From NCBI GenBank assembly GCA_014155875.1, contig JACEFZ010027747.1:186001-250000 (forward strand): 64,000 bases of DNA, given 5' to 3'. Below the pieces are notes generated by a model. That model was not told the origin of the DNA and made no database searches. It saw only the letters and a program-made list of their open reading frames with translations. Shown here one piece after another: positions 25,336 through 38,799 of this stretch. How positions within the stretch are numbered: position 1 is the stretch's first letter; the number at the start of each line of letters is the position of its first letter. The DNA is from Cepaea nemoralis (Eukaryota > Mollusca > Gastropoda > Stylommatophora > Helicidae). The position numbers and the translations under genes were made by a program.

Positions 25336-25639
25336 TCTGTCAACCTGCTCGTTTCCCAACATATCAACATGTCCTGGAGAAAGCGGCAACGGACGCTTCG
25401 TATCTTTGATGTTTGAAATGAAGCATGCCACTCTGCACGAAAACATGCATGCCTTCACCTTTCACCTTTCCCATTTGCTCTGTAAGTCCGTTACAAGCAT
25501 GACCTCCAGCCAGCCAAACGCCACAGAGAACACAACCAACAGATGGGACCCAGCCCCACGATGCTGGAGAAGGAAACAATATTTATGACATCGTCAGGAA
25601 AATATAACAATGTACAAAGACATATAAATTAACTTGAAT

Positions 25640-27385
25640 AACGCAGACACAAACAATAGATTAAACGATTTATTGTCTGGCATATTTCGCTGCATCTCGT
25701 CAGGTACATACTGCAGAATTCACACAGCAAAGTACAATAACTAGATAAATCCTTCAAGCTGAAAAATACACATGATCGCACAGTAATGTCAGTTGTCTAC
25801 CACGGTAATTTTAAACTGACTAACATGTCTTTCTGTTTTCACAAAACTGACTTGTGGAGCTTAATCATCATGGCTTCTGTAGACTTTAACAAGCGAGTAT
25901 TTTGTGTGTTAAACAACACGCGAAAGGCACTGTCTCTATCAATCACATGACCGATTTCCAGCACATGCCTTGAGATTGATGAAGTGGGGAGCTTCCGGTG
26001 TGTTGGCCTCACAAGGCTGCCATCGCCGGTGTGTAGTATCTTGTCAATCCATTGAAGTATGTGTTCAGCAACTCTGTTGTTCAACTGCCTCTCGATTCTG
26101 CCTATGTAGGTAGTCTGGCACCTACATGTGAATTGGTAAATGCAATTGTTTTTGGCGTACAGAGAAACAGGTTCTTTTACTGCTGGGGTGGGAATCGGAG
26201 TGGTTCTGTACTTAATGATTGGAGTTGCAGCATAGAATTTTCGGCCGATTGCTGTAATGAGCCGGTCTTGTAGACGTTGCATTACGTCATCCCTCGAAAG
26301 GTTAGCTGGATGAATACCTTGTGTTTAGGGATGTAGTTCGTCTGGTTTTGGTTTGGGCTGTTGGCAGTGGCGCTTTATAAATCTTGTGGAGTACCAATTC
26401 AAGTTTAAGACATTTTTCAGAGTTTCAAATTTCTCTGTCAGTGTGTCCTGGGAGCATATCGTCCCAGCACGGTCAATTAGGGTCCGTACTAAGCCCCGTT
26501 TGTACTGGACAGGTGTGAAGCTCTGAACATTTAAGTATTGGCCAATCCATGTTTCTTAGCGGTACACCGATCTTTGAATTGTGCCGTCTGCTCTACATCT
26601 CATTAGAATATCTAGAAACGGCAACGCTTCGTTATGTTCGTGTTCCATAGATAGAGAGATGTTTTTATGCGTGATGTTCATTATGGCCTGGAACGATGTT
26701 GCCTGTAGCTCGTCTGTGGTGATAATTAGTATAATATCCACAAAACGACGGTAGAAGACCAAGTTGTTAATGTCTGAGGATCTCTTTTCTTCTAAATGTG
26801 CCATGAAGATATCCATTAGAATAGGACCAAGAGGACTTCCCATGGCCACTCCGTCAATTTGGAGGTATGACTTTGTTAGAAAATTGAATTGTATGTTGAC
26901 GATACATAGCAGTAATAGCCTCTCCAGAATAGATGTTGGTATGCCTAGTTGTTAGTTGTTTGTCTTTAATGCGTTCGTTCCCTTATTATTTTCACTGTCT
27001 CCTCTAATGGATCGTTGGTGAATTGGGAGGCTATATCCATGGATGCCATGTGTTTATTTTTTATGTCCATAGTATCCAATAATTCCACCAGTTTCAATGT
27101 ATCTCTGGGTATTTTTGGATCGCGGGACTGTCGTACTGTCTTTAAAATTTCAGCTAGCCATCTCGCCATTCGGTGTTGTGCAGAGTTCACCATGAACATG
27201 ATCGGACTTAGCGGGATGCCGGGCTTATGAAGTTTGGGTAGACGGTACTTCTGAGGAGTTTGGGAGCCACGTGGTGTGAGCGTTTTGGCAGTGGCCTCAC
27301 AGATGAGTCCCGCATTCACAAGTGACTGGATCTCATTCCTCATTTTTGCATCCAGGTCCTCCGACTTCTTTACTTGTTGATCTAC
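25640..27385 (-). mobile_element. Penelope-like element, 5'-truncated, RT plus GIY-YIG nuclease (dead)
   Basis: Minus-strand coding is in at least three frames. 27,385-26,966 holds the reverse-transcriptase start (YRLPKLHKPGIPLSPI; motif A as SMDIASQFTNDPLEETV). 26,960-26,556 holds AMGSPLGPILMDIFMAHLE (motif B) and motif C as YRRFVDII, where the expected second aspartate of the YVDD box is lost. A stop-broken linker follows. 26,282-25,839 encodes the C-terminal endonuclease: CIYQFTCRC...TYIG...RVAEH and a later STEAMMI that supplies the usual glutamate. This RT-then-GIY-YIG order is diagnostic of endonuclease-positive Penelope-like elements. The upstream end runs into the CAGA microsatellite. 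Frame breaks and the damaged motif C show it is inactive. 25,640-25,838 is its likely 3' untranslated part. Confidence 0.85.
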
Positions 27386-27396
27386 CCTGAATTTAC

Positions 27397-27438
<42 letters not shown>

Positions 27439-27439
27439 T

Positions 27440-27513
<74 letters not shown>

Positions 27514-27536
27514 TATTTACACAGACATACATATAC

Positions 27537-27583
<47 letters not shown>

Positions 27584-27918
27584 TATACAGACAGACAGAT
27601 ACACAGACCGACAGACAGACAAGTAAGTAGGCATAAATATTTCCAGGCCGATTGACAGACAGGCAACGTAATAGGCAGACGGACAAGTAAGCAGATATAT
27701 TTACAGACATATTTACAGACATATTTACAGACAGGAAAAATAATACAGACAGACTGACAGATATACAGACAGACAGGCAGATATACAGACAGGCAGGCAG
27801 ATATACAGACAGACATATATACAGACATACAGACAGATACTTATACAACAGATACATATACAAAAGACATATATACAAACAGACATATATACAGACAGAC
27901 ATGTATACAAACAGACCT

Positions 27919-27953
<35 letters not shown>

Positions 27954-28235
27954 TGCATATATACAGACAGGCAAAAATACAGACAGACATATATACAGAC
28001 ATACATATACAGACAGACAGATACATAGACAAATACACAGATAGATAGACAGACAGATACACATACAGGCAGACAGATATACAGAAAAACAGATGCACAG
28101 ACAGACAGACAGACAACAGACACACACACAGACAGACAGATACAAACACAGACATACAGATACACAGACGGACAGACAGATTCATACACATACAGACATA
28201 TACCCAGACCGACATATACACAGACATACTTATAC

Positions 28236-28293
<58 letters not shown>

Positions 28294-28480
28294 CGATACA
28301 TCGACAGACACACACAGACAGACATATACACACACCGACAGACAAACATATACACAGACAGACCAACAGACCGACAGTCAGATAGACATATACATACCAT
28401 ACACAGACAGACATATACACTTATATACAGATAGATAGACAGATAGACAGACAGGCAGATAGACACCTACACAGGCACAC
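27386..28480. repeat. CAGA tetranucleotide microsatellite, degenerate
   Basis: Pure CAGA runs at 27,396-27,510, 27,548-27,585 and 28,230-28,292 grade into ACAGACATATATACAGAC-type variants. Cys/Leu/Ser/Val reading frames on the minus strand come from the repeat. Confidence 0.95.
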
Positions 28481-28616
28481 ACATGTGTATATATATATGC
28501 GAACAGACATATATACAGACATACATACGTATATACAAACAGACAGACATATACCTATACAGACAGACAAACATACACATACACAGGCAGACAAACAGAC
28601 AGCAAGGCACGCAGAC

Positions 28617-28618
28617 AG

Positions 28619-28656
<38 letters not shown>
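28617..28656. repeat. CA microsatellite
   Basis: About 20 CA units. The following 28,660-28,976 contains no exon I can support. Confidence 0.9.
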
Positions 28657-28660
<4 letters not shown>

Positions 28661-28976
28661 CACCCAGAGAGAGAGGAAGCAAGAAAGATGAACCCAGCAG
28701 ATTTCTACACACCACTCTAGAGCCGCCATCATGGTGTCAGAAGTTAACGACCAAATCGTCTGCGGACAACACCAGAACCATGTGCATTGATTGCCCATCT
28801 CTCTGTCTGCTTGTCTTCCTTCCATGTCCCACATCTGACCTTCCTCGTATTCTTTGCTTTTTGTTTTTCTCAGTAAGAAAATAGACCTTTAACTTCCTGT
28901 CTGTTAAGTTATTTCTTCTGTGTCTTTATTACCCTCTTTCTTCTAAACCCGTCCGTGTAAACGTGTAAAATCCTGG

Positions 28977-28982
28977 TATGAG
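28977..28982. repeat. Left 6-bp target-site duplication TATGAG
   Basis: Identical in direct orientation to 40,936-40,941, directly outside the termini of the 12-kb foldback element. Confidence 0.75.
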
Positions 28983-29329
28983 AGTAGTTAGAAAAGCGCA
29001 AAACGGTTAGTATTTGGTGGAGCCTCCACCATTTGACCTTGACCTCGGTGATTTTCACTCCCCCTCGGTCATGTAGTTGGGTGGGGTAAGGGGTGATATC
29101 TAGGTCATATCTAAGGGCGATAATTCTAAGATTTTATGTTTCTAAGGGCAGATAACTATTGAGTGTGTGTATAAAATTTTTAATTAATTATTATAAAATA
29201 AAATAAAATAAATAAAAATAAAAATACATAACGACGGGGTGCGGGGGTGGTGGCGAGGAGGTTGGCGCGTGGGGCGAGGCTAGATGATTGGGTTCTAAAC
29301 ACTATCATCACAGGGTTACAAATGAAACC

Positions 29330-29840
29330 TTAAAATGTACAGATGGTCGATATTATTGATTTTAGCGGGTATAGCTTAGTGAAATTCGTTGGTGAGGGGT
29401 GGGTAGCGGCTATTAGTGCTTTGTAGAGTGTCGTAGTGGCCTATACACTAATCATCATACGGGTTACAAATGAAAACCTTAAAAAGTAAAAATGGCCGAT
29501 AATATTGATTTTAGCGGGTATAGCTTAGTGAAATTCGTTGGTGAGGGTTGGGTAGCGGCTATTAGTGAGTTTTAGAGTGTCGTAGCTGCCTATACACTAT
29601 TATCATACGGGATACAAATGAAAACCTTAAAAAGTAAAGATGGCCGATTTTAATGATTTTAGCGGGTATAGCTTACTTAAATTTATTAAGAGGTGGGTAG
29701 CGGCTAGTAGTGCTATGTAGAGGGTCGTAGTGACTTATTCACTAACATAACACGTGTTACAAATAAAACCTTGAAAGCTAAAGATCGCTGATTGTAATGG
29801 ATATAGTGTAGTATCATTCGGCGGTAAGGGGTGGGTACCA
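29330..29840. repeat. 149-bp tandem repeat in left foldback arm, about 3.5 units
   Basis: The core GATTTTAGCGGGTATAGCTT recurs at about 149-bp spacing, preceded each time by a variant of AGATGGCCGAT. The mirror copy is at about 40,080-40,590. Confidence 0.85.
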
Positions 29841-29844
29841 GGTA

Positions 29845-30975
29845 TTAGTGGTCAAACAGTGGTCAAGTGGTGGTCAAGTAAGGAAAATTTTAGGGAAAGT
29901 GATTGTAATTATATGATGATGCTTAAAGGGTGGTAAATTAGTGGTCAAGCAGTGGTCAAGTAAGGACAATTTTAGGGAAAAGTGATTGTAATGATATGAT
30001 GATGCTTAAAGGATGGTAAATTAGTGGTAAATTAGTGGTCAAGCAGTGGTCAAGGGGTGGTCAAGTAAGGAAAATTTTAGGGAAAAGTGGTTATAATGAT
30101 ATGGTGATGATTTAAATGGTGGTAAATTAGTGGTCAAGCAATGGTCAAGTGGTGGTCAAGTAGTGGTCAAGTAAGGAAAATTTTTGGGACAATTGGTCGT
30201 AGCGATATGGTGATGGTTAAAGGATGGTAAATTAGTGGTCAGGCAGTGGTCAAGTGGTGATCAAGTGGTCGAGTGACCACTTAAATTGTAGATGACGATG
30301 TCCCTAAGATTATTGTAGTGGTTAAAGTGATCGATGACATGGTCAAGTAGAGGTCAACCAGTGGTGAAGTGGTCGAATGAACACTTAAAAGGTAGAGAAA
30401 AGTACGTATATTGAACGGTGATGGTAAAATGGTCGACGTGGTCAAGCAGTGGTCAAGTAGTGTTCAAACCAGTGGTCAACCGCTTCAAGTGAGAAAATTG
30501 TAGGGTATGGTACGTGTAGTGAACAGAGATGAATAAATTAAGTAGTGACGTTGTCAAGTAGTGATCAAGTAGCGGGCAAGTACTGGTCAAATGGTCGAGT
30601 GACCACTTAAATTGTAAGGGAAAGTACGTGTAGTTAACCTGTGTTGGTTAAAGTGATCGATGACGTGCTCAAGTAGTGGCCAAGTAGTGGTAAATGGTCG
30701 AATGACTACTTAAATTATCGGTGAAAGTAGGTATGGTGACATGGTGATGATCAAGAGTTGGTCAAGTGGTGCTCAAATAGTGGTCAAGTAGTGGTCAAGT
30801 AGTCGAATGACCACTTAAATTATAGGGTATGGTACATGTAGTGAAACGGTGATTGGTAAAATAAGTAAGGACATAGTCAAATAGTGGTCAAGTACTGGTG
30901 AAGTAGTGATCAAGTGGTCGAAGGATCACTGTAGTGACATGATGATGGTTAAAGTGATCGATGAAATGATCAAGA
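29845..30975. repeat. GTGGTCAAG-rich array in left foldback arm
   Basis: Short AGTGGTCAAGT units are embedded in longer blocks that include GTCGAGTGACCACTTAAATT and AAAGTGATCGATGAC. Mirrored in the right arm at about 38,940-40,080. Confidence 0.85.
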
Positions 30976-31754
30976 CGTTATGCCGACTGCTAAGTTCAGA
31001 AAGTAATGTCCTTACTAGCGACAATTTCCCTGACAGAATCGCCTCGAGCACTGATTTTTATATTGATCAATAGCACCTAGTGGTACAGTCAACACACATG
31101 GACAATAGTTAATCTGGTCAAAGATGGCGTTGCACCCTATCACACATGGGTAATTGCTACAACCAAACTACGTCTCATTCACTAAAACTGGTCAAATATG
31201 GTGTCACATCCGGTCACAGGGGTAATGGGACATCTGAGACACGTGGTTAAGAGGGAAACTATAGAAAAAGGGTGTCCTATCGGTTGTCGAGTCAGGGAAC
31301 CTAACGTATGATGATCACTGTGTATAGGAGTGAATACACTGCATCATCACCACTGCATCCGAAGGGTAAATGGTCACCCCCTTCTCTCTCTCTTTTCTAT
31401 AACCGTGTAGTCCTAGTGTTATCCGGTTACACCAAAGGACACCCGAGCATCAACACAACAAACTGCCCCGATTCAACCTTAGGCAATGCACGTAACATGA
31501 CAGGTCACATGTCCGCGTCATAATCAGCGACGTTATCACGTATCAAATTAGATAGCCACACTTCATTTCCTTTCTATGTGTCCATAGTGTCTTTACATCT
31601 TTCTCAAGGAAAACCATTTCCAAGGACCAATATATGTTATTTGTCAGTGTACCTGCTCAGTGCCACACTTCACAACCAGACAAAAATACACGTTCTATGT
31701 ACCACTTTCAACCGTCAAATAAGAAAATATGTTAGACAAAATATTAAAATTATT

Positions 31755-33700
31755 GATCAAATACAGAAATATATCACCCAAACTTATAAAAAGTAGGAAC
31801 ATATGTTAACCAAATGGAAAATATCTTAGCCAAATAGGAAAATTTGTTAGCCAAATAGAAAAAATATTGACCACGTAATGATATATCTTGTCCACACTTA
31901 TGAAAAGTAGGGAAATTTGTTAGTCAAATGAGAAAAAAGATTGACCAAGTAACGAAATACCCAAACCAAACTTATGAAAAGTACGAAACCCTTGTTAAGA
32001 AAGTATGAAAATGTATCGACCAAACAGAGAAATATATCACCCAAACTTATAAAAAGTAGGAACATATGTTAACCAAATGGAAATATCTTGGGCAAATAGG
32101 GAAATTTGTTAGCCAAATGGGGAAAATATTGTCCAAGTAACGAAATATCCCCCAACAAACTAAGGAAAGTACGAAACTTTGTTAAGCAAGTATGAAAAGG
32201 TATCGACCAAGTAGAGAAATATATCACCCAAACTTATAAAAAGTAGGAACATATGTTAACCACAGAGAAAATACCTTGGCCAAATAGGAAATTTGTTAGC
32301 CAAAGGGGGAAAATATTGTTCCAAGTGACGAAATACCCCCCAACAAACTTAGGAAAAGTACGAAACTTTGTAAGCAAGTATGAAAAGGTATCGACCAAAC
32401 AGAGAAATATATCACCTAAACTTATAAAAAGTAAGAACATATGTTAACCAAATGGAAAATATCTTGGCCAAATAGGAAATATTGTTAGCCAAATAGAAAA
32501 AAATATTGACCACGTAACGATATATCTTGTCCACACTTATGAAAAGTAGGGAAATTTGTTAGTCAATGAGAAAAAGATTGACCAAGTAACGAAATACCCA
32601 ACCAAACTTATGAAAAGTACGAAACCTTGTTAAGAAAGTATGAAAAGTATCGACCAAACAGAGAAATATATCACCCAAACCTTATAAAAGTAGGAACATA
32701 TGTTAACCAAATGGAAAATATCTTGGCCAAATAGGAAATATTGTTAGCCAAATAGAAAAATATGACCACGTAACGATATATCTTGGTCCACACTTATGAA
32801 AAGTAGGGAAATTTGTTAGTCAAATGAGGAAAATATTGACCACGTAACGAAGTACCCCCAAAAAACTTAGGAAAAGTACGAAACTTTGTTAAGCAAGTAT
32901 GAAAAGGTATCGGCCAAATAGAGAAATATATCACCCAAACTTATAAAAGTAGGAACATATGTTAACCAAATGGAAAATATCTTGGCCAAATAGGAAAATT
33001 TGTTAGCCAAATAGAAAAAAATATTGACCACGTAATGATATATCTTGTCCACACTTATGAAAAGTAGGAAATTTGTTAGTCAAATGAGAAAAAAAGATGA
33101 CCAAGTAACGAAAATACCCAACCAAACTTATGAAAAGTACGAAACCTTGTTAAGAAAGTATGAAAAGGTATCGACCAAACAGAGAAATATATCACCCAAA
33201 CTTATAAAAAGTAGGAACATATGTTAAAACAAATGGAAAATATCTTGGCCAAATAGGAAATATTGTTAGCCAAATAGAAAAATATTGACCACGTAACGAT
33301 ATATCTTGTCCACACTTATGAAAAGTAGGGAAATTTGTTAGTCAAATGAGGAAAATATTGACCACGTAACGAAGTACCCCCCAAAAAAACTTAGGAAAAG
33401 TACGAAACTTTGTAAGCAAGTATGAAAAGGTATCGGCCAAATAGAGAAATATATCACCCAAACTTATAAAAAGTAGGAACATATGTTAAATAAATGGAAA
33501 ATATCTTGGCCAAATAGGAAAATTTGTTAGCCAAATAGAAAAAATATTGACCACGTAACGATGTATCTTGTCCACACTTATGAAAGTAGGGAAATTTGTT
33601 AGTCAAATGGGGAAGACTCATTAGACCCGTAACGAAACTGACCCCCACAACACTGACTTGTACGGAAAAAGTACGAACTAGTGTTAGAGCTCAGTAGGAA
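31755..33700. repeat. Higher-order array in left foldback arm (about 188- and 261-bp repeats)
   Basis: GTAGGAACATATGTTAA recurs at spacings of about 188 or 261 bp, a difference of about 73 bp, which is the size of one submonomer. Submonomers include CCACGTAACGATATATCTTG and TATCGACCAAACAGAGAAAT. The right arm carries the same array in inverse orientation, apparently with more copies. Confidence 0.85.
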
Positions 33701-36700
33701 AAGGCGTATCGGCCAAACAGAGAAATAGTAACACCCAAACTTATGAAAAGTAGTAAGAAACTTGTTAGACAGCAAGTGAGACAAATAAACGAGGTCAAGT
33801 AAGAACAGAATTTGCTGATAGCAAATGTGGAAGTGTCGGGCCCACACATACAGATTGCTGTCACACAAACTTATATAAAACGGTAGCAAAAGTGGTATTT
33901 AAACGGGAAGCGATTGAACAACTCGGAAAATAAAGCACAGTTCAAAGAAGAATCATATGAATAAGATTCAAGGATTAGTATCATTCACACTGTATGAAAG
34001 AGTAGATAGCCGTGATAACCAATGGGAAAATATCATCACTCAAAGAGCAGAAATAGCTCGCTCGCCCTCACGGAGATAAGTAGGTAATGTGCTCGGCCAA
34101 GGGGAAAAAGCTATGACCACATACAGAAAGATACGCGACTAAGACTACTTATAAAAATCTAGGAACAAATGAGTACCCAACACAACGATAAGCTGACTGA
34201 AAGTTATATGTCAAACGTATACAAAATAACCAACATAGGCAATACTATATTGAGCAAGTACAGACAGAGATCACCAAACTATAACTTGTCGTCCAAAGTG
34301 ATAAAAAACAAAGAAAGGCTGTCAGCCAGCTGCTAAGAAATAGGTATGGAAAGTAAGTCGACAAGACTACCAGAACGTTTGATATTTTTATTTCCTTTTG
34401 TTGTTTGTCTTCCTTTTTGTTTTCTGACTTGGTCGACCTTACGGTTCATACCTATTTCTTAGACCTGGTGACGCCTCTTCTTTGTGTGTATCACTTGCGG
34501 ACGACAAGATGTATAGTGTTGAGTGATAGAGGCCCCTGTACTTGCGCAATATGTTTTCCTATTTGGATTATTTTTTAACGTGTTTAGGAATGATAACTTT
34601 CTCAGCCTTTTAGTTGTGTTGGGTAAGATTGTTTTCCTAAATTTCTTATAAGTTTAGTCGAGAGATTTCGTATGTGGTCCTAACTGTTCCCCGTTGGCCG
34701 ACAAGTACCGACTTGGTATCCGTTGGGAGCAAGCTATTTTCTCCTCTTTGGGTGATATTTGTTCACAGTTGGTTATCAAGCTGTCCGACTATTCAAGAAG
34801 TTTGAATGGATTAATGCATTACTGTATTCAATAGTATCTTCTTTGAACTATTACATTTCGAGTCTGCTTCCATAGCGTTTCCCGTGTAAAATAACAATTC
34901 TTCCGACGTTTGTATAATTTGGTGAGCAATTTCGGGATGTGGCCGACACTTTTCACATTTGCTATAGAATTTTCTGAGAGAACTTCTACCCTAGGTGTTT
35001 TCACTTTGGCTACAAATTTCCCTACTTTCAGAAGTTGGGGTGTCTAATTGCCTCTGTTGGGGCCGATACCTTTTCAGAAGTGCTTAACAAAAGTCTTCGT
35101 ACTTCTTACCTAATTTGTTGGGGGTATTTCGTTACGTGGTCAATATGTGTTCCCCATTTTGACTAACAAAGTTCCCTACTTTTCATAAGTGGGGACAAGA
35201 GACAACCGTTACGGGGGCAATCGTTTTCTATTTGGCTCACAAATTTTTCCCTATTAGCCAAATAGTTTCCATTTGATTAGCATATATTCCTACTTTCTTT
35301 ATAAGTGTTGGGTGAATATATTTCTCTATTTGGCCGATACCTTTTCATACGGGCTTAACCAGTTTCGTACTTTTCCGAAGTTTTTTGGGGTCTTCGTTTT
35401 ACGTGGTCAATACTATTTTCCTCATTTGACTAACAAATCTCCCTACTTTTCAAAAGTGTGGAAAGATATATCGTACGGGTCAATATTTTTCTATTTGCTA
35501 ACACAATATTTCCTATTGGCCAAGATACTTTTCCATTATGGTTAACATTGTTCCCTACCTTTTAATAATTTTGGGTGATATATTCTCTGTTTGGTCGGTA
35601 CCTTTCAGACGATTCTTAACAACGGTCTCGTACTTGTTCATAAGTTGGGTTGGGTATTTCGTTACGTAGTCAATCTTATTTCTCATTTTGAACTAACAAA
35701 TGTCCCTACTTTTCATAAGTGTGGGACCAAGTATATCAGTTACGCTGGTCAATATTTTTTCTATTTTGGCAAACAGTTTCCTATTGCCAAGATATTATTC
35801 CATTAGGTTAACATATGTTCCCTACGTTTTATAAGTTTGGGTGAGATATTTGCTCTATTTGGCCGATACCTGTCTCACTACTGCTTAACAAGTGTCGTAA
35901 CTTGTCCTCAGTTTTTGGGGGGTACGGCCGTTACGTGGTCATATTTCCTCATTGACTAACAATTTCCCTACGTTTCATAAGGGGACAAGATACTATCGTT
36001 TTACGTGTCAATAGGCTTTTTTCTGATTTTTGTCTGAACAAGAATTTCCTACTTCTGGCCAAGAGAGTTTTCCATTTGGGTACATGGGTTCATACGTTTT
36101 ATAAGTTGGGTGACTATATTTCCTGTTTGTCGATACCTTGTCACTACTTTCTTAACAGGTTTCGTACGTGTCATAATTTGGTTTTGGGTATTCGTATAAT
36201 TGGTGCAAAGTATTCTTTCCTACAGTTGACCTACAACAATTTGCCTACTTTCTCATAAGTGTGGACAAGATAGATCGTTACTGGGCAATAGTTTTTTTCT
36301 ATTTGGCTAACAATATTTCTAGTTTGGCCAAGATATTTAGTTTCCCATTTGTTAACATATGTTCCTACGTTTTTTAGAAGGTTCTGGGTGATAGAATTTT
36401 CCTTCTGTTTGGTCAGATACCTTTTCATACTTTCTTAACAAGGGTTCGTACTATTTCATAAGTTTGGTTTTGTGGGTAACTCTTACTTTGGTCAATCTTT
36501 TTCTCTCATTGGCCTTAACAATTTCCCCTAACGTTTTCTAAATGGGGACAGATTATGCGTTACGGGTCAATATAGTCTTTTCTAGTTTTGGCAAACATAT
36601 GGCCGAGTGGGCCCAAGAAATTTTACCATTTGGTACACATAATGTTCTTACTTTTTAGAAGTGTAGGTGAGGATATACTCTCGCTAGGTGTGGTCGATAC

Positions 36701-38300
36701 CGTCGATACTGCTTACAAAGTTTCGTACTTTCCTAAGTGTTGGTTGGGGGTAGTGTCGTCACTTGGACACATACTCTTTCTTTGGCTAACAATTTCCTAT
36801 TGGCCAAGGGAGGTTCTCTGGGGTAACGTATGCTTCCTCAGCTTTTTATAAGTTGCTGGGTGACATATTTCTCTACTGGTCGATACCTTTGTCACTACGT
36901 CGCGTACAAAGTCTTGTCGTACTTTCCTTAGTGTGTTGGGGACAGTTCGTTACTGGACAACTATTCTTTCCCAGTTGGCTAACAAATTGTCCGATTTGCC
37001 AAGATCTTTCAGCGTCTAACAGTAGTGGCCACTTGCTTATAAGTTATTGGGTGAGCTGTCGAATTTCTCTGTTGGTGCGATACATTTCTCAGACGTTTCT
37101 TAACAAGCGTGTCGTACGTTTTCATCTAAGTGTGGTTTTGGTATTTCGTTCCTTGTCCAATCTTTTGTCTCATTGGACTAACAATTTCCGACGTTTCATA
37201 GTGTGGACAAGACGATAGCGTTACGTGGCTCAATAGTTTTCTCTCTCGATGTGCTACCAATAGTGCCTAGTTGGCCAAGAGATATTCCATCTGGTTAACA
37301 TATGTGTCTTACTTTTTAGAAGTTTAGGTGATATGTCTGTCTCTGCTTTGCGTCGACTAACCTCTTCAGTACTTGCTTAACAAGGTGCGTACGCTGTCCT
37401 AAGTGTGTGGGGGGTTATTGTCGGAGTCACGGGACATCTTGTTCTTTTGCCTAAACAAATTCCTCTTTGGCCAGAGGTAGTCTGTCTCGGTGGTGTAACA
37501 TCTGTCCTACGTGTGAGTAGTTGGGGTGATATATTTGGCGCTACTGGCTCGATACCTTTTGCATACACCGTGCTGTAACAAGTGTTCGATACGTATTCCT
37601 CGTCTGTGCGGATATGTCGGTCGTTACTTGGACTGACAACAGGGTTTCCTTCCCAATCGAATTTGCTAAACATTTCCTTTGTCCCTATTGTTGGGCCCCG
37701 CAAGCATATTTCCATGTGTTAAACATCATATGTTCAGCTAAACCGTGCTGATAAGTGAGGGGTTTGTAGTGGTGATATATTTCTCTCGTTCTGGTCGCTA
37801 CATATTTCATACATGCTTACGGAAGCTGTTCGTACCTTGTTTTGCACATAAGTTGAGTGATTGGGGCTAGTTCGTCTACGTGGTCAACTCTTTTGTTTTT
37901 CTCATCTGCCTAACAGAAATGTTCCCTACTTTTGATTCAGAAGTGTGACGAAGATATATCTTACGCAGTGGGATCATCAGGTGTCTAGTTGGCTAACAAA
38001 TTTTGGGCCCGGCCTATTGTTGGCTAGATATGTTTCACGGCGCCTTACTGGTTAACATAATGTGTCCGACGCTTTTATAAGGTGCTGTGTGAGCTAGTTA
38101 TGTTCTGTAGATGGTTTTGCTCAATAATTATTATATTTTGTCTATGACCGCACAGAGTATGAATTGTCCTACATTATTTGACGTTGAAGTCGGTACATAG
38201 AACGTGTATTGTTTGTCTGGTGTGTGAAACTAGTGTGGCCTGAGACAGTACACTGACAAATAACATATATTGGTCTTAGAAATGGTTTTCCTGAGAAAGA
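33600..38300. other. Noisy centre of the foldback element
   Basis: From about 33,600 through the spacer and down the inner right arm, every unit carries scattered one-base insertions, losses and substitutions absent from the outer arms. It resembles unpolished long-read sequence. Reading frames here (for example 37,377-37,715) are not credible genes. Confidence 0.65.
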
Positions 38301-38799
38301 GGTAAAGACACTATCGGACACATAGAAAGAAATGGAAGTGTGGCTATCCTAATTTGACTACGTGATAACGTCGCTGAGTGACGACGGCGGACATGTGACC
38401 TGTCATGTCTTACGTGCAGTGCCGAAGGTTGAATCGGGGCAGGTTGTGTGTGTGGATGCTCGGGTGTCCTTTGGTGTAACGGATAACACTCGGACTACAC
38501 GCGTTATAGAAAGAGTGGAGAGAGACGACCATTTAACCTTCGGAGGCAGTGGCTCGATTGATGCAGTGTATAGATCACTCCTATACACAGTGATCAGCAT
38601 ACGGTAGGTTCCCTGACTCGACAACCGATAGGCCACCCGTTTTTCTCGTAGGTTTTCCCTCGGTAACCACGTAGGTCTCAGATGGGTCCCACGTACCACT
38701 GTGACCGGATGGGATGTGACACCATATTGACCAGGTTGTAGTGAATGAGACGTAGTTTGGTGTGTAGCAATTACACCAGGTGTGATAGGGTGCAACGCC

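Noticed and set aside
27393..28466. Cysteine-rich frames that might look like secreted peptides
   Set aside because: Pure translation of the CAGA/TGTC microsatellite.
28680..28880. Possible exon between the CA run and the foldback element
   Set aside because: No convincing splice sites or protein similarity by eye.
34376..34425. Foldback spacer as a leftover sequencing hairpin adapter
   Set aside because: The T-rich spacer only vaguely resembles an adapter, and the TATGAG duplication outside the arms favours a real element. Not fully excluded.
37377..37715. 112-residue minus-strand frame inside the foldback element
   Set aside because: Lies in the noisy zone, where random insertions remove stops; the cleaner mirror sequence has no counterpart.
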